From Lathyrus oleraceus (lineage: Eukaryota > Streptophyta > Magnoliopsida > Fabales > Fabaceae), in NCBI RefSeq assembly GCF_024323335.1, contig NC_066581.1, forward strand, positions 298,366,536-298,430,535: 64,000 bases of DNA. The letters run 5' to 3'. The translations under genes were made by a program, and so were the position numbers. Under the pieces are notes generated by a model, which worked only from the letters and a program-made list of their open reading frames with translations, made no database searches and was not told the DNA's origin. Positions within the stretch are counted from its first letter, which is position 1; each line of letters starts with the position of its first letter. This document shows, one piece after another, positions 31,460-44,200 of this stretch.

Positions 31460-32490
31460 CTAAAAGATGTTGACCTGTGTTGGTCCATCTTCCCTAAGCG
31501 AGTCTCTCCTAACGTTCTAGGGTAGTTTAGGTTGCTTGTGTTGTGTTATTTATTGCATTTATTATTCTGACTGTGTATATATCTGCATAAATATTTGCAT
31601 GCATCATACTATCATGTTGTTGCCGTCCTCTGTGCAGGTGGTTCCTCTGTTTGGGGTGGGTGTTCTGAGTGGGGCTAAAACCCAGGCCCGAGTGTACACC
31701 TAGGACTAGTGTGGTCTCACGTTCCTCATTTGCTATATTAGTATATTGTTGCAACGTGACGTACCACAAGCCGGACGAGGTTCATCTGAGAAGTGCTCTT
31801 CTAGTGGGGTTTTCCACTTTGGTTGGGTTATCTCTTTTGAACTATTGACTCCGGTGACCGATCATTTCCCGGATCTTTGGTTTAGATGGTCTTAAGGGAG
31901 CTACAATGGCACACCCGAAAGGGCAAACCCATTGAGTATCTCTGCCCGATTGTCGAGACTATTATCCGCCTTAGGGTGACCTGTTTAGAATTTACCTGTG
32001 AGGGGAGGGTGATTCTTTCAGATGCATGTTCTGTTGGTGACTCAGATGGTGACTTTTGGTTCCGTTGATCAGGGTCCTATTTATGAGTCGGATTTATGGG
32101 CATTTATTTCAGAGACGCCGGAGGGCTGTCCGAGTTATTTATCAGTGGGGATCCGTTTATTTCAGGATTCCCCGGGCCGATTCAGAGGGTTGTGGTTATC
32201 TGCTCAGAGATTGCTGATGATGATGATGATGATGTATTTGGCAGTTCCGTTTATTTCGGAACCCTTTGAGTTGGATTTGTGGTTACATATTCCCTCAGAT
32301 GGTTGTGATCGGTTCAGAAGTCAGGGTTGTGACTCAGGGCAACAGATGATCAGACGGCTTGGAGGATGGCAACGCATTGCATTCATTCATCAGCATCATT
32401 ACATCTTGCATTAATTGCATCTAACACATGTTTATCCATATGCAGGGACATTTTGATCGAGATCCTGGTTGAGAGACTTTCTGCTCAGAT
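31460..32490 (+). other. 5' leader of element C
   Basis: About 1 kb without a recognisable gene; short ORFs here have no conserved counterpart in elements A or B. It ends with TTGCAT-rich sequence and an acceptor-like ATATGCAG at 32445, 45 nt before the ORF1 start. A short (GAT)n stretch lies at 32216-32232. Confidence 0.6.
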
Positions 32491-34212
32491 ATGAGGACCG
32501 GTCTGAAAGACAACGTTGCCTACAGTTTCTTCAACCCAGAGATTGACGAGTTGAGAGATATGATAGCATTGATTACACCCGACCATGTGGGGATGTTCAG
32601 AGAGGCATACGGTAGTATCCTGAAGATGGTTTTCAGACTCACTGACAGCGACAGGAGCGCCATTCATACTCTTCTCCAGTTCTATGACCCGTGCCTGAGA
32701 TGCTTCGTGTTTCCAGACTATTTGTTGGGACCTCTGATGGAGGACTATGCTAGCATTCTGGGTATGCAGATCCGCGATCAGATTCCTTTCTGTGCTATTA
32801 GAGGAGAGCCTGATGTCCTTGGGATTTCCCGTGCTCTTTATTTGAGTCCGGAGATGATCAAGGAGGGTTTGAAAGAGAAAGGAAAATTACCTGGTTTTCA
32901 TTTGAGTTTCTTGGAAGCTAATGCCAAGGAACATGCTGCGATGGGCAATTGGAAGACGGTTTGTGCGGTGATTGCTGTAAGCATTTATGGGATTATTCTG
33001 TTTCCTAACCAGAAGAGTTTTGTGGACCATAATGCTATCAGATTGTTCATACAGAGGAACCCTATTCCTACTCTGATTGGAGATGTTTACTACTCGGTTC
33101 ATAACAGGAACGAGAAGCGGCGTGGGGGTTTGATCCGGTGCTGTGCTCAGTTGCTATTCAGGTGGTTTATGGGGTATTTGCCTTCCAGGGGTGCTTTTGC
33201 TTCTCTTGATCCTACGGTCAAGTGGTCTGTCAGGTTGATGGGTTTGCGGGCTGATGACATTGCTTGGACTCATAACGGCATGGCTGGACGAGACTTCATA
33301 TATAGCTGTGGGAGATTCCCCAATGTGCCTCTTATAGGAGTTCAGGGTTGCATTAATTACAACCCGACACTTCTTAGGAGACAGATGGGGTTTGCCATGG
33401 AGGTTCCTCCTCTCGAGCGGGAGATTCAGGAGTCCTTTTACTTCTCAGCTGAGGGCGATCATGCCAAGTTGATGCAAGTGTCTGGGTCATGGCGTAACAT
33501 TCAGAGGAAAGGAAAGGTTCCGTTTGGTAAGGTCAACAGTCGGTATTTTCCCCTATTCGAAGATTGGTTGCGGAAGAGGATAGAGCTCACACTTCTACCA
33601 TTTCCTGGAGGTGATCTTGGGTGTCCTAGGATTGAGGGTCCAAGTTCTTCTGTCAGTATGGAAGAATTCCTCGAGATGAAGAGAGCCAGAGATCAGTTGC
33701 TTGCAGAGAAAGCGGAATTGGAGATGACTGTTGCTCGGATTCAGACGGTTAATCAAGAGATCAAGGTAAAGATGGAGGATCAAGACAAGCGGCATGCCTT
33801 GGAAGCAAAGCGCTTTGAGATGGATACTGCCTATTATGGGAAGATCAACCAGGCTTTGGCATCGTCCAACAGGGAGCACGACATCACCAAAGAGAGATTG
33901 GCTAGAGCTTCAAAGGTCATTGAAGATGAGAAGAAAAGGCAAATCCTCGTGAGAGATCAGAGGGACGACAGAGTCCGAGTTCTCATTGCTGAGTGGGAGG
34001 TCAAGCTGAAGGTTAAGGAAGCGGAGAATGTGAAGATCATCGCCGAGAGGGATCACTACATGGCTGAGAGAAATCACTACTTCAGATAGATGAAAGTTCA
34101 CCAGAAAGAGGTGGGGAGATTACAGCAAGAAAACACCGAGCTCAGGTTCGCCGTAGAGTTCGCGAAGATGGAGGATGAGGTAGGGCCATCTGTGGGACCC
34201 TTATCAGGCTAG
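32491..34212 (+). pseudogene. ORF1 of element C, near-complete with one late stop
   Basis: This is the homologue of Ogre ORF1 in A (7287) and B (61012) over its full length, despite heavy divergence. Shared features are LLQFYDP, YGIILFPN, NPIPTLIGD, RCCAQLLFRWF, FPNVPLIG and YNPTLLRRQMGF. The N-terminus is MRTGLKDNVAYSFF. After about residue 385 there is a long, highly charged heptad-like region, a strong coiled coil and longer than in A and B. A TAG at 34087-34089 ends the open frame at 532 codons; the same frame continues with coiled-coil sequence to a TAG at 34210. It may be a former CAG. It is the only nearly whole protein in this element, which suggests it matters for a non-autonomous copy, or is simply the part not deleted. 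Confidence 0.82.
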
Positions 34213-34649
34213 CTTCATCATTTGTGTGGATTACCGTCAGGCTTGTTGGCGGAGTCCATTTGCTTGTATTTCTTTCCCGGTTCTGGAAGATTGTATCTGA
34301 ATTTTGTATGATTTGATGTATGACTATGGCACTTATTGTGCATTTTGTTATGTGATGGTTATTTTCATTCAGTGATCGATCTTCAAAGCTTTATTTGCTT
34401 TACTGTATGCACTCACACAAGCACACACATGGTTTGGGGGTATCATGCTAAATCACATATCTCTGATCTGCACGATGAAATCAAATGTTGAATGTCGGAA
34501 TATTGCTGCCGGATTGTTATTTGTCTCGATGAAACCAGGGGCAAGAGACAAAGTGTCCCTCATGTGGATGGACATTGCATTCATGCATAATAACTTGTTT
34601 TTTGTTTTGCAGGTGTCAGTTTCTAACCTATTTTGATTGACGCAGGAAG
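34213..34649 (+). other. ORF1-gag spacer of element C
   Basis: Non-coding. It holds CATTGCATTCATGCAT followed by a strong acceptor-like TTTTTTGTTTTGCAG/GT ending at 34612, 37 nt before the gag ATG at 34650. This matches the layout at 8935 in A and 62668 in B. Confidence 0.45.
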
Positions 34650-35909
34650 GATGAATCCGCCCAACGACGATATCCTCGAATTGAAAGAGATGGTGAGGGA
34701 GTTGTTCAGTGTTGTGCAAGGGCTTGCCTTGGGGCAGAAAGCCATGGCTGAGAGATTGAAGAAAATTGAGAAGTGGCTAATGGTGGAGAAAGTTCTGGGA
34801 AAGGCTCCGCCATTCGAAGTAACAAATCCCTCGGTCGCCATAACAAAGAAACCCCTAGCAGTGGTCAGCTTAAGAAAGAGGTTGAGCCAATTGGTGTGCC
34901 GGCAAAGAAAGAACGCGTTAGGGATTGCTATCACCCTTATGCTGCCACTGTAGCTATTCCTGTTGGTAGTTCGCCTGCACCACAGAGATATCCGTCACCT
35001 CACCCGGGAGCACAGAGAGCTGGGAACCAAGTAAGAGGAAAGGGGGTTGATCGTCAATTTGATAAGCCACCCATACCGTATGCTCTTCTGTTGAAGAAGT
35101 TGAAAGATCTCAGAATGGTACAATTGAGGACATTAGCTCCGTTAAAACCTGATCAGAGGCCAGCCAACTACGATGAGAATGCCAAGTGTGAATTCCATTC
35201 CGGTGCGTCTGGACATAGCATTGAGGGTTGTAGAGCTTTTAAGCATGCTGTCCAAGACCTGGTGGATTCTAAGGCCATTAATTTTGCACAATTTCCAAAC
35301 GTTAATGCTGATCACATGCCCGCGCATGGTCAGATGGGGATGAATGCAATTTCTGAGGATAGTAAGACGGTTGGGTTGGTGAATGGGGATCAGTTAAAAG
35401 CTCCAGGGCCTGTGGTCCCAAAACCTCGGAGGAAGGAGGGAGGTTTCCCTAGTGTTGATGCTAGTTGTGCGGCCGTCGCCGCAGAGAGGGGTGTACTGAT
35501 GGGGGATATGACCCAGAAGATGAAGGGGGTGGAAATGGACGGTGGAAAATTTGAAACACCCAGTCTGGTAGTTGAAGCCGTCACGGTGGAAAATGCCATT
35601 GGTATTGGAAAAGAGAAAAAAACCGTCTGTGTCTTCTTACAAACAGGCACTGGAAATGTTGAGAAATGGAGGGATCCCAGGCTGGGGAAAATCATAGGCA
35701 TTGTGGTAAAGTCGGACATGTTTGGGATTGGCTATCAGCCAGATCAAGGGTTGTCTGAGCAGAACAGAGGACGTCGTCCGTCGTTCACCTTTGTCAGTGC
35801 TGGAATGCTAGATTCAGATCACGCCTGTGCGGTAGGTGAAGAGACTGACAGTAACCGCGAGCTGGAACCGTGGATAAAATCGTGCGTACCAGGAAGCTGG
35901 AAGGCTTAA
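34650..35909 (+). pseudogene. gag: Gag/protease remnant of element C lacking core domains
   Basis: An N-terminal segment (ATG 34650, MNPPNDDILELKEMVREL) forms a short coiled coil. The coding signal then moves by frameshift near 34773-34800 to another frame running to 35909. The second part keeps the region around the zinc-knuckle-like CEFHSGASGHSIEGC (near 35188) and QVRGKGVDRQF, but the gag core (RW...SF...F region) is missing. So is the aspartic protease motif. A Gly-rich FGIGYQPDQGL resembles the segment after protease in related elements. This frame is open for over 370 codons, so the deletions may be older than the final insertion. Confidence 0.7.
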
Positions 35910-36225
35910 AAAGATCAGCACTGTCACTCGTCCGGAAGAGTAATATTTCTTGTTGTTAGTCTTTATTTGCATGAAAGCCATATGTGTTTCCCGACACGTA
36001 ATGGTTCATTGTAAGGGCCACCTCATGTTTCATTCTGCAGCATTTCGCATCATAAATAAATGGATGTTTTTCAATAAAAAGCGGTGTTCCCTGTTTTTCA
36101 TTTATTTTTGCAGTTTAAAAACAAATAAAATGGCAATGTTTTCATTTTTCTTTTTTTTGATTTGTCTCGTTCCGAATTCAAAAATAATTCTCCGGATCTC
36201 GTTGATAACAATTTGGTTACACCTC
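35910..36225 (+). other. Intron-position sequence of element C
   Basis: An A/T-rich stretch between the protease remnant and the RT linker, in the position of the Ogre intron, with poly-pyrimidine runs near 36145-36160. No gene is seen. Confidence 0.45.
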
Positions 36226-38142
36226 ATATGACTTCGACAAACCGATCTATCATGCCGAAGAAGAAGGCGAAGAAGATTGTGATCTGCTGGAATTAGCCAG
36301 GTTGTCAAAACAAGAGGAGAAGGTGATTCAGCTGCACGAGGAGCGGGTTGAGGTTGTTATTCCAAGCACCGCCGAGGTCAGGAAAGAAAAAAATTGGGGC
36401 CGCTTCAGAGGCGAGTCGAGAGCAGAATGGTAGTCCTGTTGGAAAAGCATGTGGATGCCTTCGCCTGGTCGTGGTAGGATATGCCAGGTCGGATACCGAT
36501 GTCGTTGCGCACAAGCTGCCATGGAGAGAAGATTGTCCTCTAAAGAAGCAGAACGCCAGTGCCTGTATCAGAGAGCCATGGTGACTTTGTTCCATGATGT
36601 GATTCATCATGAAAATGAATGCTATGCTATGACATGATAGCAAAGTCCCAAACAGGAGAGGGGCATCTGGCAGACCGGGGCAAGTCGTTTGACCGGTTGA
36701 GACAATTCAAACTGAGGTTGAATTCAAGTGAGTGCACTATCAGAGTGCGATCCGGTAAGCTGTTGGGGTTTATTGTCAGAGAGGAATCCGAGGTTGATCC
36801 TGCTTAAAAAAAAATAAAAAAAAAAGAAAAAAAAAGAAAAGAAAATAAGAGAAGTGCCTGAACCGAAAACAGAAAGAGGTTCGTGGTCTATTAGGTAGAT
36901 TGAGCTACATGTCATGGTTCACATCTCATCTGACAGCCACGTGTGAACCTATACTCAAGCTGTTGGAAAGGAAAAGATCAAACGGTCAGGTGAAATAATG
37001 ATTGCCAAGGGGCATTGAAAGAATAAAAGAAAAAGTTGCAGGAACCTCCGATTCGGATGCCTCCCTATGGAGAGAGACTGTTAATCTGTACTTGACAGCC
37101 TTCGAGGGGTCTGTGAGGTGTATTGGGGCAGCATGACTAGTCTTGTTGAAAAGAGCATGCAATTTACCTAAGCAAAAAGTTTACCGACTGTGAAACAGTA
37201 CTTCACTGTTCGAGAAAACTTGATGTACTTTGGCATAGGCTGCTCGCCGACTGAGACAGTATGTGCTGGTTCATGTCACTTTGTGGATTTCAATATGGAT
37301 CTGATCAAGTACATATCTGAGAAGCCAGCATTAACCGGACGGGTTGCGAAAGAGCAAAAGAATGTTGACTGATTTGGGATACTCTCAGAAAGCAATCAAG
37401 GGGTGTATTGTCTGATTACATCGCTCCGCAACCCATTGGGGGTCATCAACCGATGAAGTTTGAGTTCCCTGATGAGGACATCTCGAGGTACTCTAATCGA
37501 AAGATTGAGAGTAACCGATCCCGGAGGAGGGGCCGGACTCCGAATCCGAACGGGTTTTGATGTCTGATGGGGTTAATGTGGACGAGTTAGTGCTTTGGTT
37601 ACGCCAAAGGGATCCCATGTTCCTTTCGTTTCCCGGATAGCATTTGAATGCGCTGACAATGTGGCAAGTACGAAGATTGTATACCGGGTATCGAACCTCG
37701 GTGCGCCTACTGGGGCAACGCCTTTATCGTTGGTGTATGGAATGAAGCCGTGCTACCGGTTGAGGTCCAAATTCCCTCTTTGAGAGTCCTGAGGGACGCG
37801 AAATTGCAAGAGGCGGAATGGGTAAGGACCCGATACGAAGAGCTGAGCCTAATTGAGGAAAAGAGGCTGGCAGCCATCTGTCATGGGCAGTTGTACCAGC
37901 AGCGGATGAAGCGTGCTTTTGACAAAAAGGTGCGACCTCGGGTGTATCACGTAGGTGATATGGTGCTGAAAAGGATCCTTCATCCTCAAAACGATCGAAG
38001 GGGAAAATGGACACCGAATTATGAAGGTCCATTCGTGGTCAAGAAGGTCTTCTCTGGCGGAGCCTTGTTGCTAACGACCATGGATGGCGAGGATTTTCCA
38101 TCCCCTGTGAATGCGGACGCAGTTAAAAAATACTTCGTATAA
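36226..38142 (+). pseudogene. pol: Pol remnant of element C with large deletions
   Basis: Fragments of a Tat-lineage pol in shifting frames. 36226-36540: acidic linker and the region before RT. 36573-36800: YQRAMVTLFHDV and DMIAKSQ, with the RT fingers deleted and the catalytic YVDD damaged. 36865-37000: connection-domain pieces. 37155-37470: RNase H pieces, including YLSKKFTDCE and IAPQPIGGHQPM. 37600-37670: a trace of the second RNase H (PKGSHVPFVSRIAFEC). 37710-38142: an open frame with the integrase C-terminus only (LPVEVQIPSLRVL, KWTPNYEGPF, DAVKKYF). The integrase finger and D,D35E core are absent. An A-rich tract (36807-36848) marks one junction. It cannot encode any working enzyme. 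Confidence 0.85.
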
Positions 38143-38151
38143 AGAGACCCG

Positions 38152-38340
38152 CTGGACGAAAAGAATAAAATAGTCCAGGCAAAAATGGGCATCCCGGCGA
38201 ACCAAAAACAGAAAAGAAAAGGTTCGGGCAAAAATTAGGGATAAAAAGAAAAATGTACACCCGACAAGTCGAGAACCTTAAAAGGCGACTTGGGCAAAAA
38301 AGGGTATCCCGGTGGACTGAAAACCCGAAAGGGCGGTCCA
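38152..38340 (+). other. Hairpin series directly after the integrase stop (element C)
   Basis: Four hairpins: CTGGAC/GTCCAG (38152-38178), CGAACC/GGTTCG (38198-38226), CAAGTCG/CGACTTG (38265-38292) and TGGAC/GTCCA (38313-38340, with an inner CCC-GAAA-GGG). Each is followed by G(G)GCAAAA. Stem sequences are unrelated to each other, but complementarity is kept. Confidence 0.65.
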
Positions 38341-39229
38341 GGCAAAAGAGGGATTGAAACGAATAATTGCGTCTAGCATGATTGTTTGCGCTTTGGTTGA
38401 GGCATCATGGATAATACCCGGTAGGGATCAGTTGGAATTGTCTTATTCAGAAGGCAGAAAGCACGGAGAGTCTGAGGACATATTGGGTGTAACCGAGTTG
38501 GAACTCGATGAGATTACGGGTTTCACATTGCCATTAGGATAGATTTTTCTTTTTGTGCGCAATTACCTCTTTTCAGGAATTGCCTTCCTTTGTATTGCTC
38601 ATTTGAGCCACACTTTTCCAATCAATAAAATGAACATTCAGTCAAATAATTTTGTTTTTGTTTTCATTACCGCTTTGATTGCAAAAACATCCAGATTGTT
38701 TGTGATAAAGAATCTTGCATTTTAAGACATACAGGTCCCTTCCAATGCATGTTTATAAGATTGAAAGCTTGAAATCTTATTTGGAAGGATGAGTGACCCA
38801 AGTGTTGAAATCTTGACACGCCTGGGGCACGGTTCTATCTAACGATCTGTTTCGCAGGAACTGTTAGGTATTTTCACTCACTTGCAGGTTGTGATGTGGA
38901 AGCTGTTGACAAAACAAATCTCCATGGAGTCCGATCAGGGACGAGGGACGGACGAAAGAATATGGAGGGATGACGAGAAGACATCGAGACGTACGACGAC
39001 CTTTGGAATTAATCAAGAAGACTCTTCAAAGTCGGAAAATTGAAATTTCTGTATAAATCCCAGGAGTTCGCTCTCCGTCGAGCGCGGCGCGACTTGGAGT
39101 ACAAGATGATGGAGCAGAAAAGGTCCAGACGAGTCTGGGAGTTCTCGAAAGTGGAAAGCTGATACGAGATTGGGAGGCGGATACCGTGGTTCGACGAGTC
39201 GACGGGTGTTCTGTACCAACTTTTCTCAT

Positions 39230-39900
39230 TTCCCCAGCGAGGTCCCCAAGCAGAGTTGTGAGGGCTAACTCCCCAGCAGATCCAAGGTCTGTGGATCCCC
39301 TAGCTGAGTCAGGATGGTTATCCCCGACAGGTTGAAAACGGTGTTTCCTCAGCAGCCAGGCCTGAAGGTTGCTATTCCCCGAGTGGAGCGGGTTTCAATG
39401 AAATATATCTCCGGCAGTGTTCATCCTACCAGTGGATTGGATGAGTTTCCGTAGCAGACTGATATCTGCATCCCCAACTGAGTTGATTCTACCTATGGTT
39501 TGCATGGGTAATCCCCAGCAGGGTGGCATTCGCTTCCCTAGCAGGGTCAGGATGGTTATCCCCAGCAGGTGTCAGATCGGTGCTTCCCCAGTCGCCAGGC
39601 CTGGAGGTGGCTGTTTCCCGGCAGAGTATCTGTGAGCATTTCCTCAGTGAAGTCGCCAGGTATCTGTGAGGGTTTCTCCAAGCAGAGTCGGGATTGATAT
39701 CCCCAGCAAGTCGAAGACTGTTGTATCCCCACAGAGTGTTGGTGGTTCTTATCCCCAGCAGTTTCCCGAGCGGATTGGGTGCAAAGGAAGTTCTTCCCCA
39801 GCAAGGGTTACCTTTTCCCAACAACAGTGTTATTCCCCAGCAGGTTGGAGAGCGGAGTATTGACGAGTTCCTCAGCAGAGTGTCTCGTGCTCCTCAGCAG
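39230..39900 (+). repeat. CCCCAGCAG-type repeat block
   Basis: About 20 imperfect repeats with spacing mostly 25-45 bp share TCCCCAGCAG followed by (A/G)(G/A)GT; seven or so have CCCCAGCA intact. The core is the complement of the PBS core CTGCTGGGGA, so it equals the 3' part of the primer tRNA. Confidence 0.65.
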
Positions 39901-40368
39901 AATCCCTTGAGGGGGATGCCTTTTATGCAATCATCATGTAGAGTAAGCATAGCATATTGCATAGAAAAAAAAAAGAAGAAAAATAAATCGCGTAGCATTT
40001 CCATAATTATGGAGCATTACGCAGAAAAATCAATCATGCATCATTGCAAGCATAGGCTAGTCTCAAGCTGTGGTTACCGTTTGAGAGGTGGTTTTTCCGG
40101 AGGTGAAGATGCTACTCGAGCCGTGGTTACCGTTTGAGGAGTGATTTCACTAGTTGGAAAATCATCAGCATTGCAAGTATCAGTTACTCGAGCCGTGGTT
40201 ACCGCTTGGGATTTGGGTTCACTGGTTGGTGAAGATGTTGCTCTGTGGAGTTTAGCATTACGACGTCAGATCAGCAATGATCCCCAGTAGTGCGATATTG
40301 GAGGAAATTTTTCCGTCGAACAGAGATGGAAATAAAATCAGAGGACGTTACGCGACCAGCGCGATTTC

Positions 40369-40955
40369 GGGGTTCAAATGGAGAAAAGGAAATGTGGAGA
40401 CATTTTCTGGAGAGCGGGGTTCAAATGGAGATTGGAGTTGAAGATTATGTCCGGGATGGGGTCCTCAGGATTTTCTTCTGTTCATGTGTCACCTTAGACT
40501 TTGGCGGATGCCAGTGGAAGTCGTTAGGGGTGTCTTCTGAAGAAGAGATGCACATGTTACCTTCCTTTTGTGAAGGTATACCCTCTGATATGTCGCCCTC
40601 AGAGTGGTGTTTGGTGTTATTTCCGACGTTGCCAGCGGAATTATCACAAGAAACTGGAGATCGGGGTTCAAACGGAGAAAGGGAAGTGTTGAGGCATTTT
40701 CTGGAGAGCGGGGTTCAAATGGAGAAAAGGAGACACGAGGTGTTTTCTGGAGAATGGGGTTCACAATGGCGATCGCGAGTAATCGTCAGGCGACTGGGGT
40801 TCAAACTGGAGAATGGGGTTCATTATTTTGGCAAACAGGAGAACGGGGTTCAAATGCAGTGATCGGGGATCATTCGCGAAAAACAAGATGTCGGGGTTCA
40901 AATGCAGTGATCTGGGATCATTTGCGCGAAAGAAATCTTCGGGGTTCAAGTAAAG
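40369..40955 (+). repeat. Tandem array with GGGGTTCAAATG units
   Basis: GGGGTTCAAATGGAG or a variant starts at 40369, 40416, 40663, 40710, 40756, 40796, 40815, 40845, 40893 and 40941. Many intervals are 46-48 bp, with shorter truncated units between. A block of unrelated sequence interrupts the array at 40430-40660. Confidence 0.75.
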
Positions 40956-41261
40956 CACAAGAAAAGAGATGATAATCCCCAGCGGATGTGGTGTTCAGGC
41001 CATGGTTATCCCTGTGTTACCATTTATTTTGGTATCCATGTCGACGTTGTTGTTTCGGTGATCAGGCCGACTTCTCCGTTCCCGACGGATTTTCCTGCAA
41101 GATTGTGTTCTTCGCCGATTCTGACAGGCGTTGTTAATTATTTTCCCATCAGAGTGCAAATTGTTCGTCTGTTCTTGGTATTCAATCACTCTTCATCCTG
41201 ATCATCTGAAAGCCGAGGCTATTCCTATCGACAGGTTCACAGTAGATTGAATAGGGGCAGC

Positions 41262-44200
41262 TGTAACACCTCAAATTTTGCCCTCCTCTTTTGGGACTAG
41301 CATAACATATTGCATATCATTATTAGGACATTAGGCATTGCATATTGCATATCATGTGGTTACATTGTGCAAGTCATCCTCCTAAGTCTTGGTCAGAAGA
41401 TAAGAGGTGGAGATGCAAGCCTAGGGTTTTATTGACTGATCATTAGCCATCTGAGGATTGGGCTATGAATTAGGGTTTCTCAAGGAGATTGGTCTTCATC
41501 TTGGTTGAAGTGATACATCATCATCATCATGGTCTTGATATCATCCAGAGGATTCAGAAGATTGATCAGATACCTTGAGATTAGGGTTTTGACCACTGGT
41601 CAACCCTAATCAGTTGCATTGGGCCAATTAGGGCATGGCAAGGAGATGGGGTCTACAATGGATATGGGGATCATCATGTGATTGTATTGAGCTTGTGGAG
41701 GCTAGGGTTTCACCATTGAGCCATTTCATCAGAAGATTGGGGCTCAGATTGATCAGTGCATTGCCAAATTCATCTATCAGTTGGAAAAGTCAACTGTGGT
41801 CAACTGTGCTTGATTTTATGGATTTGAAGGTGGAAGAGAGTTGGATATCCTTCATTCATGTTGAAACAAGTTTCATTTGATATGTCAAAGCTCAAGAATG
41901 AAGAAAATAAAGTCAGGACAAAAATTGCCAAAAATAGAAAGTGACTTGTAATGGAAGTTTCCAAAAATGGAAAGTTTTTCACCACAAAATTACGTGTCCA
42001 AAAATGCTTCAAATGAAAATTTGTTCAACATGAAAGTTGTAAATCTTGTTCTAACCTTTCCAAAAAGTCCAAGAACTTGAAATTCCCATGTATGGTTGGC
42101 AAGTTATGGTCCATTCATTTTCCAAAAATGCCTATAATCAAAGTGGCATAACTTCCACATGGAATGTCCAAAATGGTTGATCTTTTTATGAGCAAACTCC
42201 ATTTCACATGTACTTTCATGGTGCATAATCAGAATTCATCGAAAATGGTCAATGCAAAAGGTCAATTTTCAAGTGTACTAATTAAATCCAAGGGCAAAAT
42301 GGTCCAACTTGCAAAATAATTGGAATTTTGGAATGGGGGTTTTTGCAACACATCACAAATGCCAAATAGAAGTGGTTTGAGCTGTCATGAGCTGTCATGG
42401 TTCAATATTTGGCAAGGGCATTTTGGAGTTTTCATTGAAATTTGACATTATGTTAATTATTTCATTTTGGCTAATTGGTGATTAAGAGAATGATTAAGCT
42501 GAAGTATAAAGTTCTAATTGTAACAGAATTGAAAATCATAATCACAATTCTCAAGAATCTAACAAACTTTCCCTCCATTTTCTCCAAATTCATCAAGAAC
42601 TCCATCAAGCATATTTCACAAAATCTTCACCAATTCTCAACCAAATTGTGAAATTCTTCTTGATTCGTGCTCCTTACATCTTCCTCTCCAACTGTTTTGG
42701 TGAATTGTTGCAAGAATCTTCAAGAACCTCGACTGTTCATGTGATGCTCATCAATGGTGATTTAAGAATTCTTGCTTCTGGATCGTGTTTGAGCTGAGAT
42801 AGCTTCTCCAATCATCTTCCTAAAGCTTCATCTGCATCTGTTTTGGATAATCATACGCAAAAGCTTCAGGAATCATCACTGCCATCTCACAAGGTGATTT
42901 TTTCGAATCTCATCATTGCGTGAATTGTTATGTGCGTTGTGTAGATCTTTGAATGTAGATGATCATGCTATGCTTGGTTTGTGAATTGGTTAACTGTAGA
43001 GAAAGTTATCGCGATTTTAGGTTTTATGTGCATAACTTAAAACGTTCGATCCCGTTGCTATGTTAGGTATTAGGAGAAATAGATTACATGTTCATGTTCC
43101 TTGTTGAGAGACGGTTCTTTTGACTATGAGTTTGTTGATTTTCATTGAGATTTGAGGATTTTCATTTTCTGCAATTTCTGAGTTGGTTATGATGAAGAAC
43201 GATGAAGTTCTTGGAGTTTTTTCTGGAAAATATGCGTTTTGATCTTCCATTTGCCTCGCCTCATTTAAATTCGTGTTTGGCGCCAGCTCTGGCCAATCAG
43301 AGCGCGCCTTGGCTTATGTTCGGAACGACGCCGTTTTGGCTTAGTTCATAAGTATTACAAAAATGCCATTCCTTCAATTTATTTTGTTATTTCATTTTCT
43401 TTTTCTTATTTCAATTTCATTTTTGTTACATGATCTTGTAAAAATCATATCTCATTCATTTCTTGTCCAATTTTGGTGAGATTTTTTGCATTGTTCTTCT
43501 TGAAATGTGTAGAATTTTATCATGATTTTTTTGGATTTTTTGCATGTGTGGAAAAATGATTGGCTTAGGGTTTGTGGAATGTGTCACATTTTTGTATGTT
43601 TTGCCAAAACCTTCATGAAATACTCATACTTACAAAGAAATGAATGAAAATTTTTGTGCTTATTCTGGACATGTTGATGGTTATTTTCATGTAGAGTTTG
43701 TGATTTTTGGATACTTGGTGATGGAGATATAAATTTTTGAATTAAGGTGTGACAATTTGTGTCACACCAAGCTAGGTCAACTTTCTGATTTTATTTGCCT
43801 AGCCTAGAAATGTTTGATTTCTCTAATTTTTTGCATGAATGATCATTGATATGTCAAGATAACATGTGATTTTTGTTGGAATTTTTGATGGAGTTTTCTA
43901 ATTGATTGATAATTTTCTTCTCTGTATGCTCATTTGGTGATCTTGTGTGACACATGTTCGCATTTTGCTTGTGAAATTCTCATATTGTATTGGATGAAGA
44001 TGAAATTTGGTGTGAGCATCGTAGACACATTATAGGACATTATGGTTTTGATCCCATTCATTTCTTAATTGTTGTCACTGTTTTATGATTTATGGAAGTT
44101 AATGCTTGTTTGAATGCCTTGTTTTGGCTTGTATAAATGTGTCTGGACTTCTTGATTTTCATTGACCTACTTTCTTTTGTCCAATTGAGCTGAAAATTGA

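Larger units (their letters stand above)
38143..41261 (+). other. 3' region of element C: hairpins and tandem repeats, PPT
   Basis: There is no gene. The order is four hairpins at 38152-38340, then an A/T-rich middle. A block of about 20 variants of TCCCCAGCAG(A/G)GT lies at 39230-39900, and three units with GAGCCGTGGTTACCGTTTG at 40065-40215. A tandem array with GGGGTTCAAATG follows (40369-40955), then a short unique part. The polypurine tract TGAATAGGGGCAGC is at 41248-41261, adjoining the 3' LTR. Confidence 0.75.

Noticed and set aside
32216..32232. Short (GAT)n microsatellite
   Set aside because: Too short and ordinary to report as a separate repeat feature.
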